A stretch of 64,000 nucleotides of DNA from Apium graveolens (taxonomy: Eukaryota; Streptophyta; Magnoliopsida; Apiales; Apiaceae). The position numbers and the translations under genes are program-made. Positions within the stretch are counted from its first letter, which is position 1, and each line of letters starts with the position of its first letter. This document shows, piece by piece, positions 33,963 to 45,027 of this stretch. Below the pieces are notes generated by a model, which had not been told where the DNA came from, searched no databases, and was given only the letters and a program-made list of their open reading frames with translations. The stretch spans positions 34,143 through 98,142 of the forward strand of contig NW_027419920.1 of assembly GCF_009905375.1 (NCBI RefSeq). Reading direction: 5' to 3'.

Positions 33963-34264
33963 ATATTTGACATATATATGTTTTTTGAATTTTTTTCCGA
34001 TATTTATAAAATTCTGAATTAGAAGAATATAATAACATAATATAAATTGATTGTACAACAATAATAGTTGGGAAATATAATGTCAATCTGGCATGTACAA
34101 AATTAAAGATATTTAAAATTTGATTAAGTACTAGGTCAATATACTCATGACAATTTTTATAATCGTTAGTGTTATAATATGACTAGAATCAATAAAAAAA
34201 AAATTCCTCTTATTTGTGTTCATTTTTACATTTATTACATTTTTTTACTTCCGTTATAACAAAC

Positions 34265-34660
34265 TGATAGCAGAGCTTAGTTTAATTTTCAGGGTTTGAA
34301 ATTCGGTTCAAGGAGAAAAATGTTTGGGATATTCGATGATATTAACGTGAAGGTCGACAAATTTACCGGGAGAAATAGTTTCAATTTATGACAAATCAAG
34401 GTATATGCCTTGTTAAAGCAACAGCGATCTGGGCATTATTGAACACGAAATTGGCTACTTCTAAAAGTGCTGAGATGATCAGTCTTGAAGAAAAGAAATA
34501 CTTAACAATTCTGTTATACCTTATAATTGATATTATTACCGAAATCGCGGACGAGGATATTGCGTCTAATTTATGGTTGAAATTAAAAATCTCTGCATGA
34601 CAAAATTTTAACAAATAAATTGTTTCAAACTAATTTGTTATCGATGGCTTCTGTTGCCAG
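34265..34660 (+). pseudogene. Ty1/copia gag relic, unit 1
   Basis: A decayed Met-type PBS (TGATAGCAGAGC, 34265-34276) is followed by ATG at 34320. The reading VDKFTGRNSFNL-stop-QIKVYALLKQQ is the start of a copia-type gag. After a frameshift it continues in another frame with IWALLNTKLATSKSAEMISL and DEDIASNLWLKLK, then shifts again to TNKLFQTNLLSMA. The order FNLW...ALL..Q...W.ALL and the Leu-rich helices are typical of TNT1-type gag. An internal stop at 34388 and two shifts destroy it. There is no pol. Confidence 0.75.
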
Positions 34661-34980
34661 CATTTTGGTACTACTAGGAAATGACTTGTGCTCCGACACA
34701 CGCATACGGATTGCAGTCGCTGAATTTGTATGTGGGACCATCTACGTGGTAGTTATTGATTATTGCTTGTACAAAATCTCGGTCCGGCCTGATCTTGAAC
34801 AATTACTACCAAATTTTTCTGATTTGATTTGCTTGTAATTTAACACTTTTACTTGGGCCTCCTTTTATTTTTTTACTCATATATTTTTTAGCAAAGTGAA
34901 ATCCTCTAATAAATATTCGGTGCGATTGTGCATATATTTGAACATCTTCATTTTATCAAAGTTAATCATTATATTAAAGA

Positions 34981-35624
34981 CTAAGAGTATCTTCAATCCC
35001 TGTACCCATATGGTACCTGATATACGTAACAATAAAAAAAAACCCTTCTCCAGCCATCAATGTTACATTGGTCAAATCTGTGAAAACACTACAAATCTAT
35101 ACTGATTAACCAAGTAAGCTTACTCTCATTTAAAATCCTAAAATTGGATAACAAATCAATTTATGGGTGTTTTAAAAAAAATATTTGCAGTTTTATTAGA
35201 AGCCGGCGTGCTACAAGAAGCCGGTGGTAACTCCTACTTTGCAAATTAATCTTAAAAATAAGGCACAAATTTAATTTTAGTTAATCTTTTCTTCTGAGTT
35301 TACAAAATAAAATTTACTTGATCTCATTACATGTATAATTTGTCAAGTACATTCATGTACAATAATTTAATAAATTTTATTTTAAAATTAGAAAAATATA
35401 TAGAGATAAGTTAGTGCTAATACAAATTAGAAGAATTTTGTTAAAATATATTTAAAAAATAATAGTAACATATATTTTTTAAAAAAATATGGACAAGCAT
35501 ATAGCCAACCTCATTGGATTAAAGTACCTTCTAAATTCAGCAAATTTTAGCCCATCAATATTTTATAATATTTTAGCCAATTATTTTAACTAATGTCATC
35601 GGAGAGCTTTAGTTCCATTTTCAC
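34981..35624. mobile_element. Decayed MITE-like element
   Basis: Left end TAAGAGTATCTTCAATCCC; right end, complemented, TAAAGCTCTCCGATGAC. Both resemble GAGCATCTCCAA-type ends like those at 30247-30641. The interior right part (TTTTAGCCAATTATTTTAAC) resembles the right part of that MITE. The ends are weak, so the call is tentative. Confidence 0.35.
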
Positions 35625-35779
35625 ATAGCTCTAATCGAATATTAAGGAACCGATTTATTGAAATTTTAAGTTGTTAGCGGAAATTCTCAAAATTGCATAT
35701 TAAATTTTACAAAATAAAACTCTTTTTTAAAAGATATCAGCCAATTTTGGGACATCTTGAGTAAGAATGGCAGAACACT

Positions 35780-36200
35780 AATATAAGATTCTGTAAAATA
35801 TCCTCTTTTTACATGTTAGACTTTTAGAGCGACTAATTCCTTGACATGATATCAGAGATCAGACGAATGGGAGGACTCATGTTCGACTCCTTGCAATCGT
35901 GAGATTTTTAAAATTTACTATGAGCACGAAATTTAAAGTTAAATCCCAAATATGGACGTCTGTACATGATCCACTTTTCGTCATACAAATGTATTTTCGA
36001 GTAAGGTGAATGTTATAATATTAATATAGGATTTTGCTACCCAACATTTTTAAAATTTATTATGAACACAAAATTTAATGTTATATTTCAAGGATATACG
36101 TCTGCCACTTTTCGATGTACAAAAATATTTTAGAATAAGGTGAGTGTTATAATACTAAAATAGGATTCTGAAAAGGGTACTTGACATACAAAAGAGATAA
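35780..36200 (+). mobile_element. Possible TRIM-type (small LTR) relic
   Basis: A short block (ACTAATATAAGATTCTGTAA ... TTCCTTGACA) is followed by TGATATCAGAGATC, close to a Met-tRNA primer site. At the other end AATACTAAAATAGGATTCTG ... CTTGACA repeats parts of the block. Inside are two ~120-bp direct repeats (about 35920-36045 and 36058-36175). Size and order fit a TRIM, but the LTR copies are too decayed to be sure. Confidence 0.35.
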
Positions 36201-36214
36201 CATAGTATAGCTTT

Positions 36215-36420
36215 TGCAGTGTAATAATAATGCGGATTATGAGGTATTTTGAAATGTCAAATGATCATTTTACATTTTTACTTTTTGAGGGAGTCACGGC
36301 CTTTCCATTTTGGCCATAAAAGCCTTATTTATAATTGTGACAACCGGAAATATAGCTAACATGAATCGGGAGTAAGAGTTTATAGGTGAGAGATAGGAGA
36401 AAACTAATAACACTTAACTT
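36215..36420 (+). repeat. Dispersed module, copy 6
   Basis: Contains AATGATCATTTTACATTTTT, GAGTCACGGCCTTTCCATTT, TTGGCCATAAAAGCC, ATTGTGACAACCGG and GAGATAGGAGAAAACTAATA. It is copied with the unit at 47945-48155 and 59640-59835. Confidence 0.6.
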
Positions 36421-37946
36421 TAGCAGACTCTTGTGAGATTTGCTCCTTTTTAAGCCATTAGGAAGTGAGGAGCCGTTCAGCTTAAAAGAAAATTGTACGT
36501 CTGGCCTTTTTCAACAATATCTGCACCATCTAATTGTATTTTGGAAATATCACTTTGTTAAAAATAAATTACAAAAGTATGATTTTTAAATTATTTATGA
36601 AAAATGCCATCTGCAGTTTTGCATCCTCAAACACAAATTTGAACTTTCAAAAGTAAATTTTGAAGTTAATTCCCGTTGTTTTTTAATTGTTTTTTAGTTG
36701 CAATACTGCGACAATATATAATCAATTTAATGCAACTCTATAAGCAATTAATGAAATACTTAGCAACCACCAGTGCAATTTTCTATTTTTTTTTGACAAA
36801 GCAACTTTTTATTTTCAAAAAAGTCAAAATACGGAAATTAACATTTCTCAAATAAGTTATTATAAATTAATGTACACAGTTGCACATCTATATTAACTAT
36901 AATAGTTGATAACCAAACAAGGGTATAATTTGTATTTTGGTTATCCCTTCATTTTGGTTAACTATCTTCACGGCCGTTAAAACCATTAGATATAAACGCT
37001 AAAAACATAAAAAACTAAAGATTTTTGGTTTGAATCCCAACAACAACATATTAAATCATAGATTTACATGATTATTTTTTAAATTACAAGATTTAAATCC
37101 CAACAACGACAAATTAAATCGTATATTAATATTATTATTTCTGAAACTATAAATAAGCGTATATGATTCAAATCTCATCAATCACGTTAATTTACATTAT
37201 TTAATTTTCACCAGAAATCATATGCACAAAGAAATTAGAAAAAATATATGAATATATATTAATAATTTTATAGTATTTAATTACTTATACATCAAATTAT
37301 ATATTATCACAATATAAAAATAAACTAAAAAATCCGTGCAACGCAGATATTATAAATTAATTATATATATTAAAGGAGAGATGAGAAAAAGACGAGAGAA
37401 ACAATACTCAAATAAACTAGCCCCAAGTAAATAGAAGATTCAAACATCACAAATTACCAACAATAGTCGTCAACATACATCAAAAGCATTCGTATCATTG
37501 GTGTGATGATTGCATCCAACCATTTCTTTAATCGTTTGATTTGTTTGAAAACCCTCTGTATATAGCTAAAATATTTCAAATGTTATAAAAACCTGAACTT
37601 TCTAACTATCTTCCTCACGAAATGTCACCTACACAAAAATAGTAAATTCAATTAAAGGGACGATTAAAACCGGTCAAATTTGTCTCAGATATATTCGACC
37701 GGAATTCAAATGAATTTATATATAATAAGATCGAGTTACACTGTATCTTTTTGTGATACAGTTCGATAGAAAAGTTGTTAGAACACAAAGAGGTCGATCA
37801 AACCAGTAGGGTTTGTTTCATTGTATTGTGTCTATTCTTGATCCTACTCCATCAAGGTTCAAATTCTTGATGGTGCAGTTCTGTGCAGAGGTGACAATTC
37901 GTTCGTTTCGTGTACTTTCGTGTCGTGTACTTTCGTGTTTCGAATG
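36421..37946. other. AT-rich right part of unit 1, no gene
   Basis: No coding sequence that I can support. It holds two AAATCCCAACAAC.ACA(A)ATTAAATC-type repeats (about 37035 and 37085). It ends in TTCGTGT/ACTTTCGTGT repeats that mark the unit junction. Confidence 0.5.
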
Positions 37947-38437
37947 TTAAAATACAATAATGTAAATTATTGATTCTGGACAAAATTAAGTTAAAATCAG
38001 ACTAAACATTTTATATATTATTGATCCAAACGAAAACTCTACTTTTAACTAAAATATAATCAATTTTTATAAAATACGTATATATATATTACTATATTGT
38101 TTAATAAATATCATGAATATATACGTGTATTAATATATTAATCATGAAATTATATTATTTAAAAATTTAAATAACACTACAAGAAATTTACAATCAGACA
38201 ACACTTGACAGACAATGGTTAAAAAAAAAAACCGTCGTCCTAAAAAATCATATAACGGTGAATTGAATTTGCAAAAAAAACAGTTGTGTGAGCTCCAGAA
38301 CAGACAACGGATATCCAACTTTTTTAAACTGTTGTACAAGTTGTATCCTCTCATCGAGTCAGGCAACGGTTTTTTAAATATAGTGTTGTTGTAGATCTTT
38401 AACACAACGATTACAAACCGTTGTTACTATGTTAACG

Positions 38438-39055
38438 TATAGGGTTAGAAGACAACGGTTTTAACATTAAATTGTGTAATTCAGACAACGGTTTTTTTAG
38501 AAAGGTTGTCCTCTAAACCATCAAACAACGGAATGAAAACAGTTGTCTGAGGAATTTCAATGGGTACCACGTATTGAGGTGGCAGCACATGATAGGTGGT
38601 AAATCATTCACAAGGATTGCTGAGGTGGCGAAATGAGAGCCCTTCATTGAAATGAGATTTGATATCGGCCGTTAGATCGAAAAATAGCTAATATTCTTAT
38701 ACAACGGTTTTATATTAAAACAAAAGTGTTGTCTTAGTTAGTCTCATACAAGCTTTTAGGTATTACATTGTGTAATTCACACAACAGTTTTTAGAAGGGT
38801 TGTCTTAAAAACCTTCATACAACGGAATAAAACAGTTGTCTGAAATAGTTATTTTATAATTTAAATGGGCACCACCTGATGAGGTGGCAGCGCATGATAG
38901 GTTGTAAACATATTACTCGGATTGCTGAAGTGTCACAATGACATCCCTTGATTGAAATGAGATTAGATATTAGCCGTTAGATTGAAAAAAACTGATATAC
39001 TTACACAACGGTTTTATAATAAAAAAAGCGTTGTCTTAGTTTGTCTTTACACAAT
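38438..39055. repeat. ~310-bp direct duplication in the left subterminal region
   Basis: 38438-38750 and 38755-39055 are diverged copies. Both run from TTGTGTAATTCA.ACAAC through GAGGTGGCAGC.CATGATAGG and TTGAAATGAGATT to ACAACGGTTTTATA and TGTTGTCTTAGTT. This doubles the number of ACAACGG sites. Confidence 0.8.
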
Positions 39056-39109
39056 GGTGTTTCAAGGAAACCATTGTAAAAGTATTACTGTATAAAATGA
39101 GATTCCTGA

Positions 39110-41275
39110 TTACAAAGTTCAATTTTTAAATGATTTTTTCGATGATCCAACCGTACGGATGTTAAGATATATCAATTTTAGTCATATGAAAAAATTATTA
39201 AAAATTTAAAATTCATCTTGCATGTCAGGATTAGAAAAATATGGTAAAAGTACCCATCCCACCAACGAGACTCGTTCCCGATTTACAGGATTAATTTTTT
39301 AAAATGATTTTTCGACGATCCAACCGTACGGATGTTAAGATATATCGATTTTAGTCATAAGAACAAATTATTAAAAAATTTGAAATTCATTTTGCATGTC
39401 AGGATTAGAAAAATCTGGTAAAAGTACCCCTCCGGACAACGAGACTCGTTCTCGATTTACAGGATTAATTTTTTAAAATGATTTTTCGACGATCCAACCG
39501 TACGGATGTTAAGATATATCAATTTTAGTCATAAGAACAAATTATTAAAAATTTGAAATTCATGTTGCATGTCAGGATTAGAAAAATCCGGTAAAAGTAC
39601 CCCTCCCGACAACGAGACTCGTTCCCGATTTACAGGATTAATTTTTTAAAATGATTTTTCGACGATCCAACCGTACGGATGTTAAGATATATCGATTTTA
39701 GTCATAAGAAAAAATTATTAAAAAATTTGAAATTCATATTGCATGTCAGGATTAGAAAAATCTGGTAAAAGTACCCCTCCCGACAACGAGACTCGTTCCC
39801 GATTTACAGGATTAATTTTTTAAAATGATTTTTCGAAGATTCAACCGTACGGATGTTAAGATATATCAATTTTAGTCATATGAAAAAAATATTAAAAAAT
39901 ATGAAATTCATCTTGCATGTCAGGATTAGAAAAATCCGGTAAAAGTACCCCTCCCGACAACGAGACTCGTTCCCGATTTACACGATTAATTTTTAAAATG
40001 ATTTTTTCGACGATCCAACCGTACGGATGTTAAGATATATCAATTTAGTCATATGAAAAAATTATTAAAAAATTTGAAATTCATCTTGCATGTCAGGATT
40101 AGAAAAATCTGGTAAAAGGACCCCTCCCGACAACGAGACTCGTTCCCGATTTACAAGATTAATTTTTAAAATGATTTTTCCGACGATCCAACCGTACGGA
40201 TGTTAAGATATATCAATTTTAGTCATATGAAAAAATTATTAAAAAATATGAAATTTATCTTGCATGTCAGGATTAGAAAAATCTGGTAAAAGTACCCCTC
40301 CCGACAACGAGACTCGTTCCCGATTTACATGATTAATTTTTAAAATGATTTTTTCGACGATCCAACCGTACGGATGTTAAGATATATCCATTTTAGTCAT
40401 ATGAAAAAATTAATAAAAAATTTGAAATTCATCTTGCAAATCAGGATTAGAAAAATCCGGTAAAAGTACCCCTCCCAACAACGAGACTCGTTCCCGATTT
40501 ACCAGATTAATTTTTAAAATAATTTTTTCGACGATCCAACCGGACGGATGTTAAGATATATCAATTTTAGTCATATGAAAAAATTATTAAAAAATATGAA
40601 ATTCATCTTGCAGGTCAGGATTAGAAAAATTCGGTAAAAGTACCACTCCCGACAATGAGACTCGTTCCCGATTTACAAAATTAATTTTTAAAATGATTTT
40701 TTCGACCTTCCAACCGTACGGATGTTAAGATATATCAATTTTAGTCATATGAAAAAATTAATAAAAAATTTGAAATTCATCTTGCATGTCAGGATTAGAA
40801 AAATCCGTTAAAAGTACCCCTCCCAACAACGAGACTCGTTCCCGATTTACAAGATTAATTTTTAAAATAATTTTTTCGACGATCCAACCATACGGATGTT
40901 AAGATATATCAATTTTAGTCATATGAAAAAATTATTAAAAAATATGAAATTCATCTTGCAGGTCAGGATTAGAAAAATTCGGTAAAAGTACCCCTCCCGA
41001 CAATGAGACTCGTTCCCGATTTACAAGATAAATTTTTAAAATGATTTTTTAGAAGATCCAGCGGTACGGATGTTAAGATATATCAAATTTAGTCATATGA
41101 AAAAAAATTGTTAAAAAAATTGAAATCCATCTTGGATGCCAGGATTAGAAAAATCCGGTAAAAGTACCCCTCCCGACAACGAGACTCGTTCCCGATTTAC
41201 AAGATTAATATTTAAAATTATTTTTTCGACGATCCAACCGTATGGATTTTAAGATATATCTATTTTAGGCATATT
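39110..41275. repeat. Tandem array of a ~173-bp repeat, about 13 units, in CACTA copy 1
   Basis: The marker CCAACCGTACGGATGTTAAG occurs about every 173 bp from 39147 to 41233. Each unit also carries CATGTCAGGATTAGAAAAAT, GGTAAAAGTACCCCTCCCGA and CAACGAGACTCGTTCCCGAT. The last includes the near-palindrome ACGAGACTCGT. Units differ from each other by several percent, and the last ones are the most decayed. It has no coding capacity. The unit length is near that of nucleosomal satellites, but the array is confined to the transposon. Confidence 0.95.
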
Positions 41276-41559
41276 AAATGTATCTTGCGCGATATAAATA
41301 GAAAAACTAATAAATGTACTACTCAACAACACGAGATTTATAGGCGATTGATAAAATAATTTTTTAATATGTGTATTCTATAATTCAACTGTACAAATAT
41401 ATTGACATTAGTTATTTATAAAAATAATTAAAAATTTTGAAATTTATATTCCCTTGAATTTGATCTTAATTAAATGAAAAAATAACTATTTAAAATTTAC
41501 TACTATAATTTTGATTTTTTTAATAATATCAAACCAATATTTTGGTTCCCTCCATCGGT

Positions 41560-42069
41560 CAATCATTTCCCCCCTTCACAAAATTTGGTTCCCCCCTTTA
41601 ACTCCCCTTTTACTTTCAACTCAGACCTTATCTAACTTATAGCTTCCATTTACCTTTTCTTCTCAAATCAGTCTCCGACTTTATTCTTGATTAATAATTT
41701 TTCATCTTCTTTGTTGTTTCTCTGTTGGCTAACTCTGTCTATCCCTCTCTCTCTCTTCTATCTCTCTCTCCAATCGAAACATAATGATTTTGGGTTTCTG
41801 TAGTGCTAATAGCATATGAGGGCAAAGTTTAAACTGAAGAACTGAGAAAGAATTCAACTCTAACAGCTCTCGAGAGTGAAGATCTAATAGCTCGCATCTC
41901 CCCTCACTCTGTTCAAATTCATAGGTTTGAAGAGCAAAGAATTACACGTTGGAGTGTAAAGATGGAATTGAGTAAGTTTTAAAAACCAAGTTTTCAATTG
42001 GGGTTTGAATTTAAAACCCTATTTTTTAATTAGTTGAGGCTTTGATTTTTTAATTACTTTTAAGTAGTT
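41560..42069 (+). promoter_or_regulatory. Captured promoter/leader-like region with CT-rich tract
   Basis: A pyrimidine-rich stretch with TCTCTCTCTCTTCTATCTCT at about 41745-41775 resembles the 5' leader of a plant gene. Further on, GATGGAATTG-AGTAAGTT at 41960-41976 looks like a short first exon followed by a splice donor. It lies just upstream of, and in line with, the captured exons. Promoter activity is inference. The source gene is not identified. Confidence 0.4.
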
Positions 42070-42528
42070 GAGGATGTGGTTCAAGTAGAAGAAAAAGGGT
42101 GCCTCTGCTCCTCTTCCTGTTTCTATCATCGCTAAAGTCGATCTTTATAAGTTCGATCCGTGGGAATTTCCAGGTGATTTATAAATATGTGATTATTTGT
42201 GTACAAGGTGATAATCATTTAATTATGAGGATGACGTGTTATGTTATTATATTGGAGATTGTTGATGATGTGTTCTGGTTTGAAAAATGCAGCAAAGGCT
42301 TCGTTCGGGGAGCAGGAATGGTACTTTTTCAGTCCAAGGTATCGAAAGTACCCTAATGGCGCCTGGCCAAATCGTGAAGCAATTTCAGGGTATTGGAAGG
42401 CCACTGGAGTTGATTAGCCAGTGCTCACAACCAGTATCACCGGAGGATCTCAGAAGGTAGGTGTTAAGAAGGCACTTATTTTTTATGGAGGAAAGCCACC
42501 AAAAGGGATTAAAACCAATTGGATCATG
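42070..42528 (+). pseudogene. Captured NAC transcription factor fragment, CACTA copy 1
   Basis: Exon A (42070-42174) reads [20 protein letters not shown] and KFDPWEFP. An intron with GT...TGCAG (42175-42292) follows. Exon B (42293-42528) reads [49 protein letters not shown] and IKTNWIM. These are NAC-domain subdomains B to D, which bind DNA. The intron sits where NAC genes have intron 1 and splits an Ala codon in phase, so genomic DNA was captured, not cDNA. A TAG at 42415-42417 falls where the family has lysine (ATG.DKP). The N-terminal PPGFRFHPTDEE part and the activation domain are absent. It joins the lipase fragment directly. Confidence 0.92.
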
Positions 42529-42724
42529 TATTGGAGTTATATAGACTAGCCAAGAAAAAAAATCAAAAACTAGTGTTGTGTGGACATTCACTCGGTGGAG
42601 CTGTAAGTTCGACTAGTTTTCTTTTTTCTATAGTTTATATTAATAGTTAAGCGTTTTAAGAATATGTGTTTTCACTGTCCAGGTTGTTGTTTGGCTGCAC
42701 TAACTATTTTAAGGGTCATTGCAG
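42528..42724 (+). pseudogene. Captured class 3 lipase fragment, CACTA copy 1
   Basis: Exon (42528-42602) reads [20 protein letters not shown] and then SLGGA. GHSLGG is the nucleophile elbow (G-x-S-x-G) of lipase_3 family alpha/beta-hydrolases. A GTAAGT donor follows at 42603, and an acceptor CTGTCCAG ends at 42682. The next exon piece (42683-42724) gives AALTILRVIA with a one-base disruption just before it. The catalytic Asp and His regions are absent. The junction to NAC is a single base, so this is a fusion of two captured segments. Confidence 0.85.
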
Positions 42725-43815
42725 GAAATAAGGGTTACGATTAGTGCATATTTGCGAGGAGCCAACAATATATATATATCTGGATCTGTTTCTGCCCTTT
42801 TTGTTGGGGGATTTGCAACACTGGAAATACAAAGTGAACTCCTGTTGCATTTTCCCTATTTTGTCTCTAAAGAAGTGAACTCCTGTTGCATTCCATGTTT
42901 GAAATTCGATGGATGTTCCAGTAGAGCCACTTCTTCGACCTTCTGTCAATTTGAGTCCTGCTATTGGCCTTCGAGCATGAGAAGATGTTAAACACGAGTT
43001 CCATATTTGGGATCAAACACACTGCATAGGTTAATGCTGAGGTATTCTTCAATTCTAGTATTATGAAATATTATTTAGCAGGCCTTGTAATTAATATGTG
43101 TAAACATAATTTTATTGATAGTTTGAGATCATATTAACTGAAAAAGATTGAAATATTTAATTCTGACTGTGGGTGTGAATTGACCTGAAAGCTTCTAAAA
43201 TGTTGATTGAATAATAGTGGTTGCATCATCTTTGTTAACAAATGTAGATATTGAGTTCTATTTTTCGTGCATATCACAATTTGTGTGCCTACTCTCGGCA
43301 TCTACTGCATCAATCAACCCTATAGGCACAGGTCGTGCATATTACTATTTGACCCCAAGGCTGACAAGTCTATCATAACGGTAGTCGGTAATATAAATGT
43401 TGTAGTTGACTGGAATGGTCGGAAAGAGTTACTGATCACACATGTCCACATGGAAAATTATGGAGTAGCAGGGGAGGCAGAATATGAGGTCAAAGTTCTC
43501 GGCTCCGAGAGGTTCAAAGATAAATTGATCATCTCACTTGCAGCCAATGGCCAGAAAGTAGAAATTGATGTAAACTATGAACCTGAGAAGATAACTGAAC
43601 TGCCTTCTTCCAGTAACTTCAGCAATTGGGTCATTGTACTTGTGTGTTCCCCTGTATTAGTATCAACATTAATTATGTTTCTCTATTACCTGGATAGACC
43701 AAATAGAGATCAGTCCAATGTAGCACCTGTCAGCCCAACTGTCATAACACATTTACCGGCTACCCCTTTCCGTAGAAGTACATCTGTCGTGAATGAACAC
43801 TCTCATACCAGGTAA
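42725..43815 (+). pseudogene. Captured nuclear pore GP210 C-terminal fragment, CACTA copy 1
   Basis: A first piece (about 42733-42820) reads ISAYLRGANNIYISGSVSAL and FVGGFA. The main piece (about 43339-43813, open from 43267) reads LLFDPKADKSIITVVGNINV, then YGVAGEAEYEVKVLGSERFK, KLIISLAANGQKVEIDVNYE and a membrane helix (WVIVLVCSPVLVSTLIMFLY). It ends in a Ser/Thr/Pro-rich tail at HSHTR, next to a splice donor (CAG/GTAATT). This matches the end of plant nucleoporin GP210, a membrane-anchored ring protein of the nuclear pore: last Ig-like/Big part, single transmembrane segment, short tail. The final exon is missing. The sequence between the two pieces (42821-43266) is intron or unrecognised. 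Confidence 0.85.
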
Positions 43816-44135
43816 TTGCTCTGTGAACTCGTGTTATACTTTTCTTGCATTAAATACATGAGCTTTTACATTCAATATATGTTTACACAGAGCAATGTAA
43901 ATATTTGCCCAGAAAGTTTAAAAAATGTGATTGTGCATCTATATACAGCTTCACATCTCATTAATAAAACTCGTGTTCCGGTTTTAGATGTGGGATTTTT
44001 TTTGTTATATTCTACATGGTTCATGATTTATTTCCTCTGTAGAATATCTGGTTACTGGTAAAGCTAAAATATTATTTAATCTTACCAGCTTTACTTGTTG
44101 GGGAGCTCCTCGGTGGAAGCACTGTCTGGTGCAAA
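43816..44135 (+). other. Intron-like sequence between captured fragments
   Basis: AT-rich, no family match. It begins at the donor after the GP210 exon. Confidence 0.45.
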
Positions 44136-44250
44136 GTATTCGAAGTTGACATCAAATGAGACACTGGTTTTGGTCTGGGCATGTATAACATAGAAGGCTA
44201 CTCTCTGTGGTTCTGCAACTACAAGTATATTGACGAGAATACAAGCTCTA
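44136..44250 (+). pseudogene. Captured eEF1B-gamma fragment, CACTA copy 1
   Basis: KVFEVDIK, a stop, then GFGLGMYNIEGYSLWFCNYK and YIDENT match the conserved C-terminal domain of translation elongation factor 1B gamma (GF..MY..EGYSLWFC.YKY.DEN). The stop and local differences show decay. The sequence after 44250 (to about 44400) stays open but I do not recognise it. Confidence 0.82.
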
Positions 44251-44399
44251 AGGTCAGGTCAGATTCAAGAGGGAACTCCACAGCATCAAGGTTGAGTTGC
44301 AAGCCACTGATCCAATATAAATGGGACTTGATGTTTTTAATAGCCGAGACGATTAAAATGTGTACCTTAATGATCATGTTTAGAAATAGATTTTAAGTT

Positions 44400-45027
44400 A
44401 TAGTTGTTATTTTTGTAGAGAAACATTGTATTATAAATTTAATTTTAATTGTGAAATAACAATTGAATTATTATAATATCATTTTATTTTAAAATTGATT
44501 TATTTTAAATAATGAGATTAATTTTGTAAACTGTTGTGTGAAACCCACTTAAAAAATGATGAAAACCGTTGTATGTCTCATTCACTTATTTTTTTTTTTA
44601 AAAACTGTTGTCTTTTGATATTCTTTGCAATGGTTTAAATTTTTTATACCATTGTCTTTTAAATAAAAACATTCAAGACAATGGTTTTAGCTAGTTAAAT
44701 TTTTTTTATAAACTGTTGTTTATGAAAATATCGAATAAGTTAACAATAATGGTTTTTCTACAAAACCATTGTTGTTAAGTTAGACAGACAATAGTTGAAT
44801 AAAAAAACAGTTGTTTAAAAAAGTTCCAACAACAGTTTGTTTAGAATAACTGTTGTGTGTTCCATGTTAACACCAGCACTCTAACATGTTGTTTAATCTC
44901 TCTTTTTACAAGGGTAAAAACAACCATTGTCTCATGTTCAATCACACGAGTGTTGGATAGACAACGGAAAACATACTTGTCACACAACGGTAAAAAACAG
45001 TTGTATGATTGCAAATATGTTGTAGTG
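44400..45027. repeat. Right subterminal region of CACTA copy 1
   Basis: Many AACTGTTGT, ACAACGG, AACCATTG and ACAATGG words in both orientations, ending in TTGTAGTG. Confidence 0.8.

Larger units (their letters stand above)
33072..37946 (+). repeat. Tandem segmental unit 1 (4875 bp, CACTA-free)
   Basis: TTAAAATACAATAATGTAAA opens this unit at 33072 and the next units at 37947, 49673 and (as TTAAAAAACAATAAGG) 61328. Each unit ends in TTTCGTGTTTCGAATG (noisier in the last). Unit 1 holds the uninterrupted target TTTAAATAAGCAAATC at 33291-33306, which is the empty site of the CACTA found in all the later units. It contains a Helitron 3' end, two dispersed modules, a copia gag relic, a degraded MITE and a possible TRIM relic. 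Confidence 0.93.
38175..45027 (+). mobile_element. Non-autonomous Pack-CACTA element, copy 1 (6853 bp)
   Basis: It starts CACTACAAGAAATTTACAAT and ends ATGTTGTAGTG, giving CACTACAA inverted ends. Left flank TAA; the right flank has lost one base (AAG). Subterminal regions (38175-39080 and 44530-45027) are filled with ACAACGG/CCGTTGT and AACAGTTGT words in both directions, the likely transposase binding sites. No transposase gene is present. The interior holds a 13-unit ~173-bp tandem array (39110-41275) and a chain of host gene fragments (41560-44400), all in the plus direction. The empty site is preserved at 33297-33299. Confidence 0.93.

Noticed and set aside
34396..34614. Minus-strand ORF opposite the copia gag relic
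   Set aside because: The plus strand shows the gag pattern; this is antisense.
38142..38405. Minus-strand ORF of 87 codons (also at 49919)
   Set aside because: It spans the CACTA terminus and subterminal repeats; no family signature.
39110..41275. Regular repeats that might suggest a CRISPR array
   Set aside because: The whole ~173-bp unit repeats, with no unique spacers, in a plant transposon. It is a tandem repeat.
43267..43815. A genuine 182-codon host gene
   Set aside because: It lacks the rest of GP210, starts in non-homologous sequence, ends at a splice donor, and lies inside a CACTA element with three tandem copies. It is a captured fragment.
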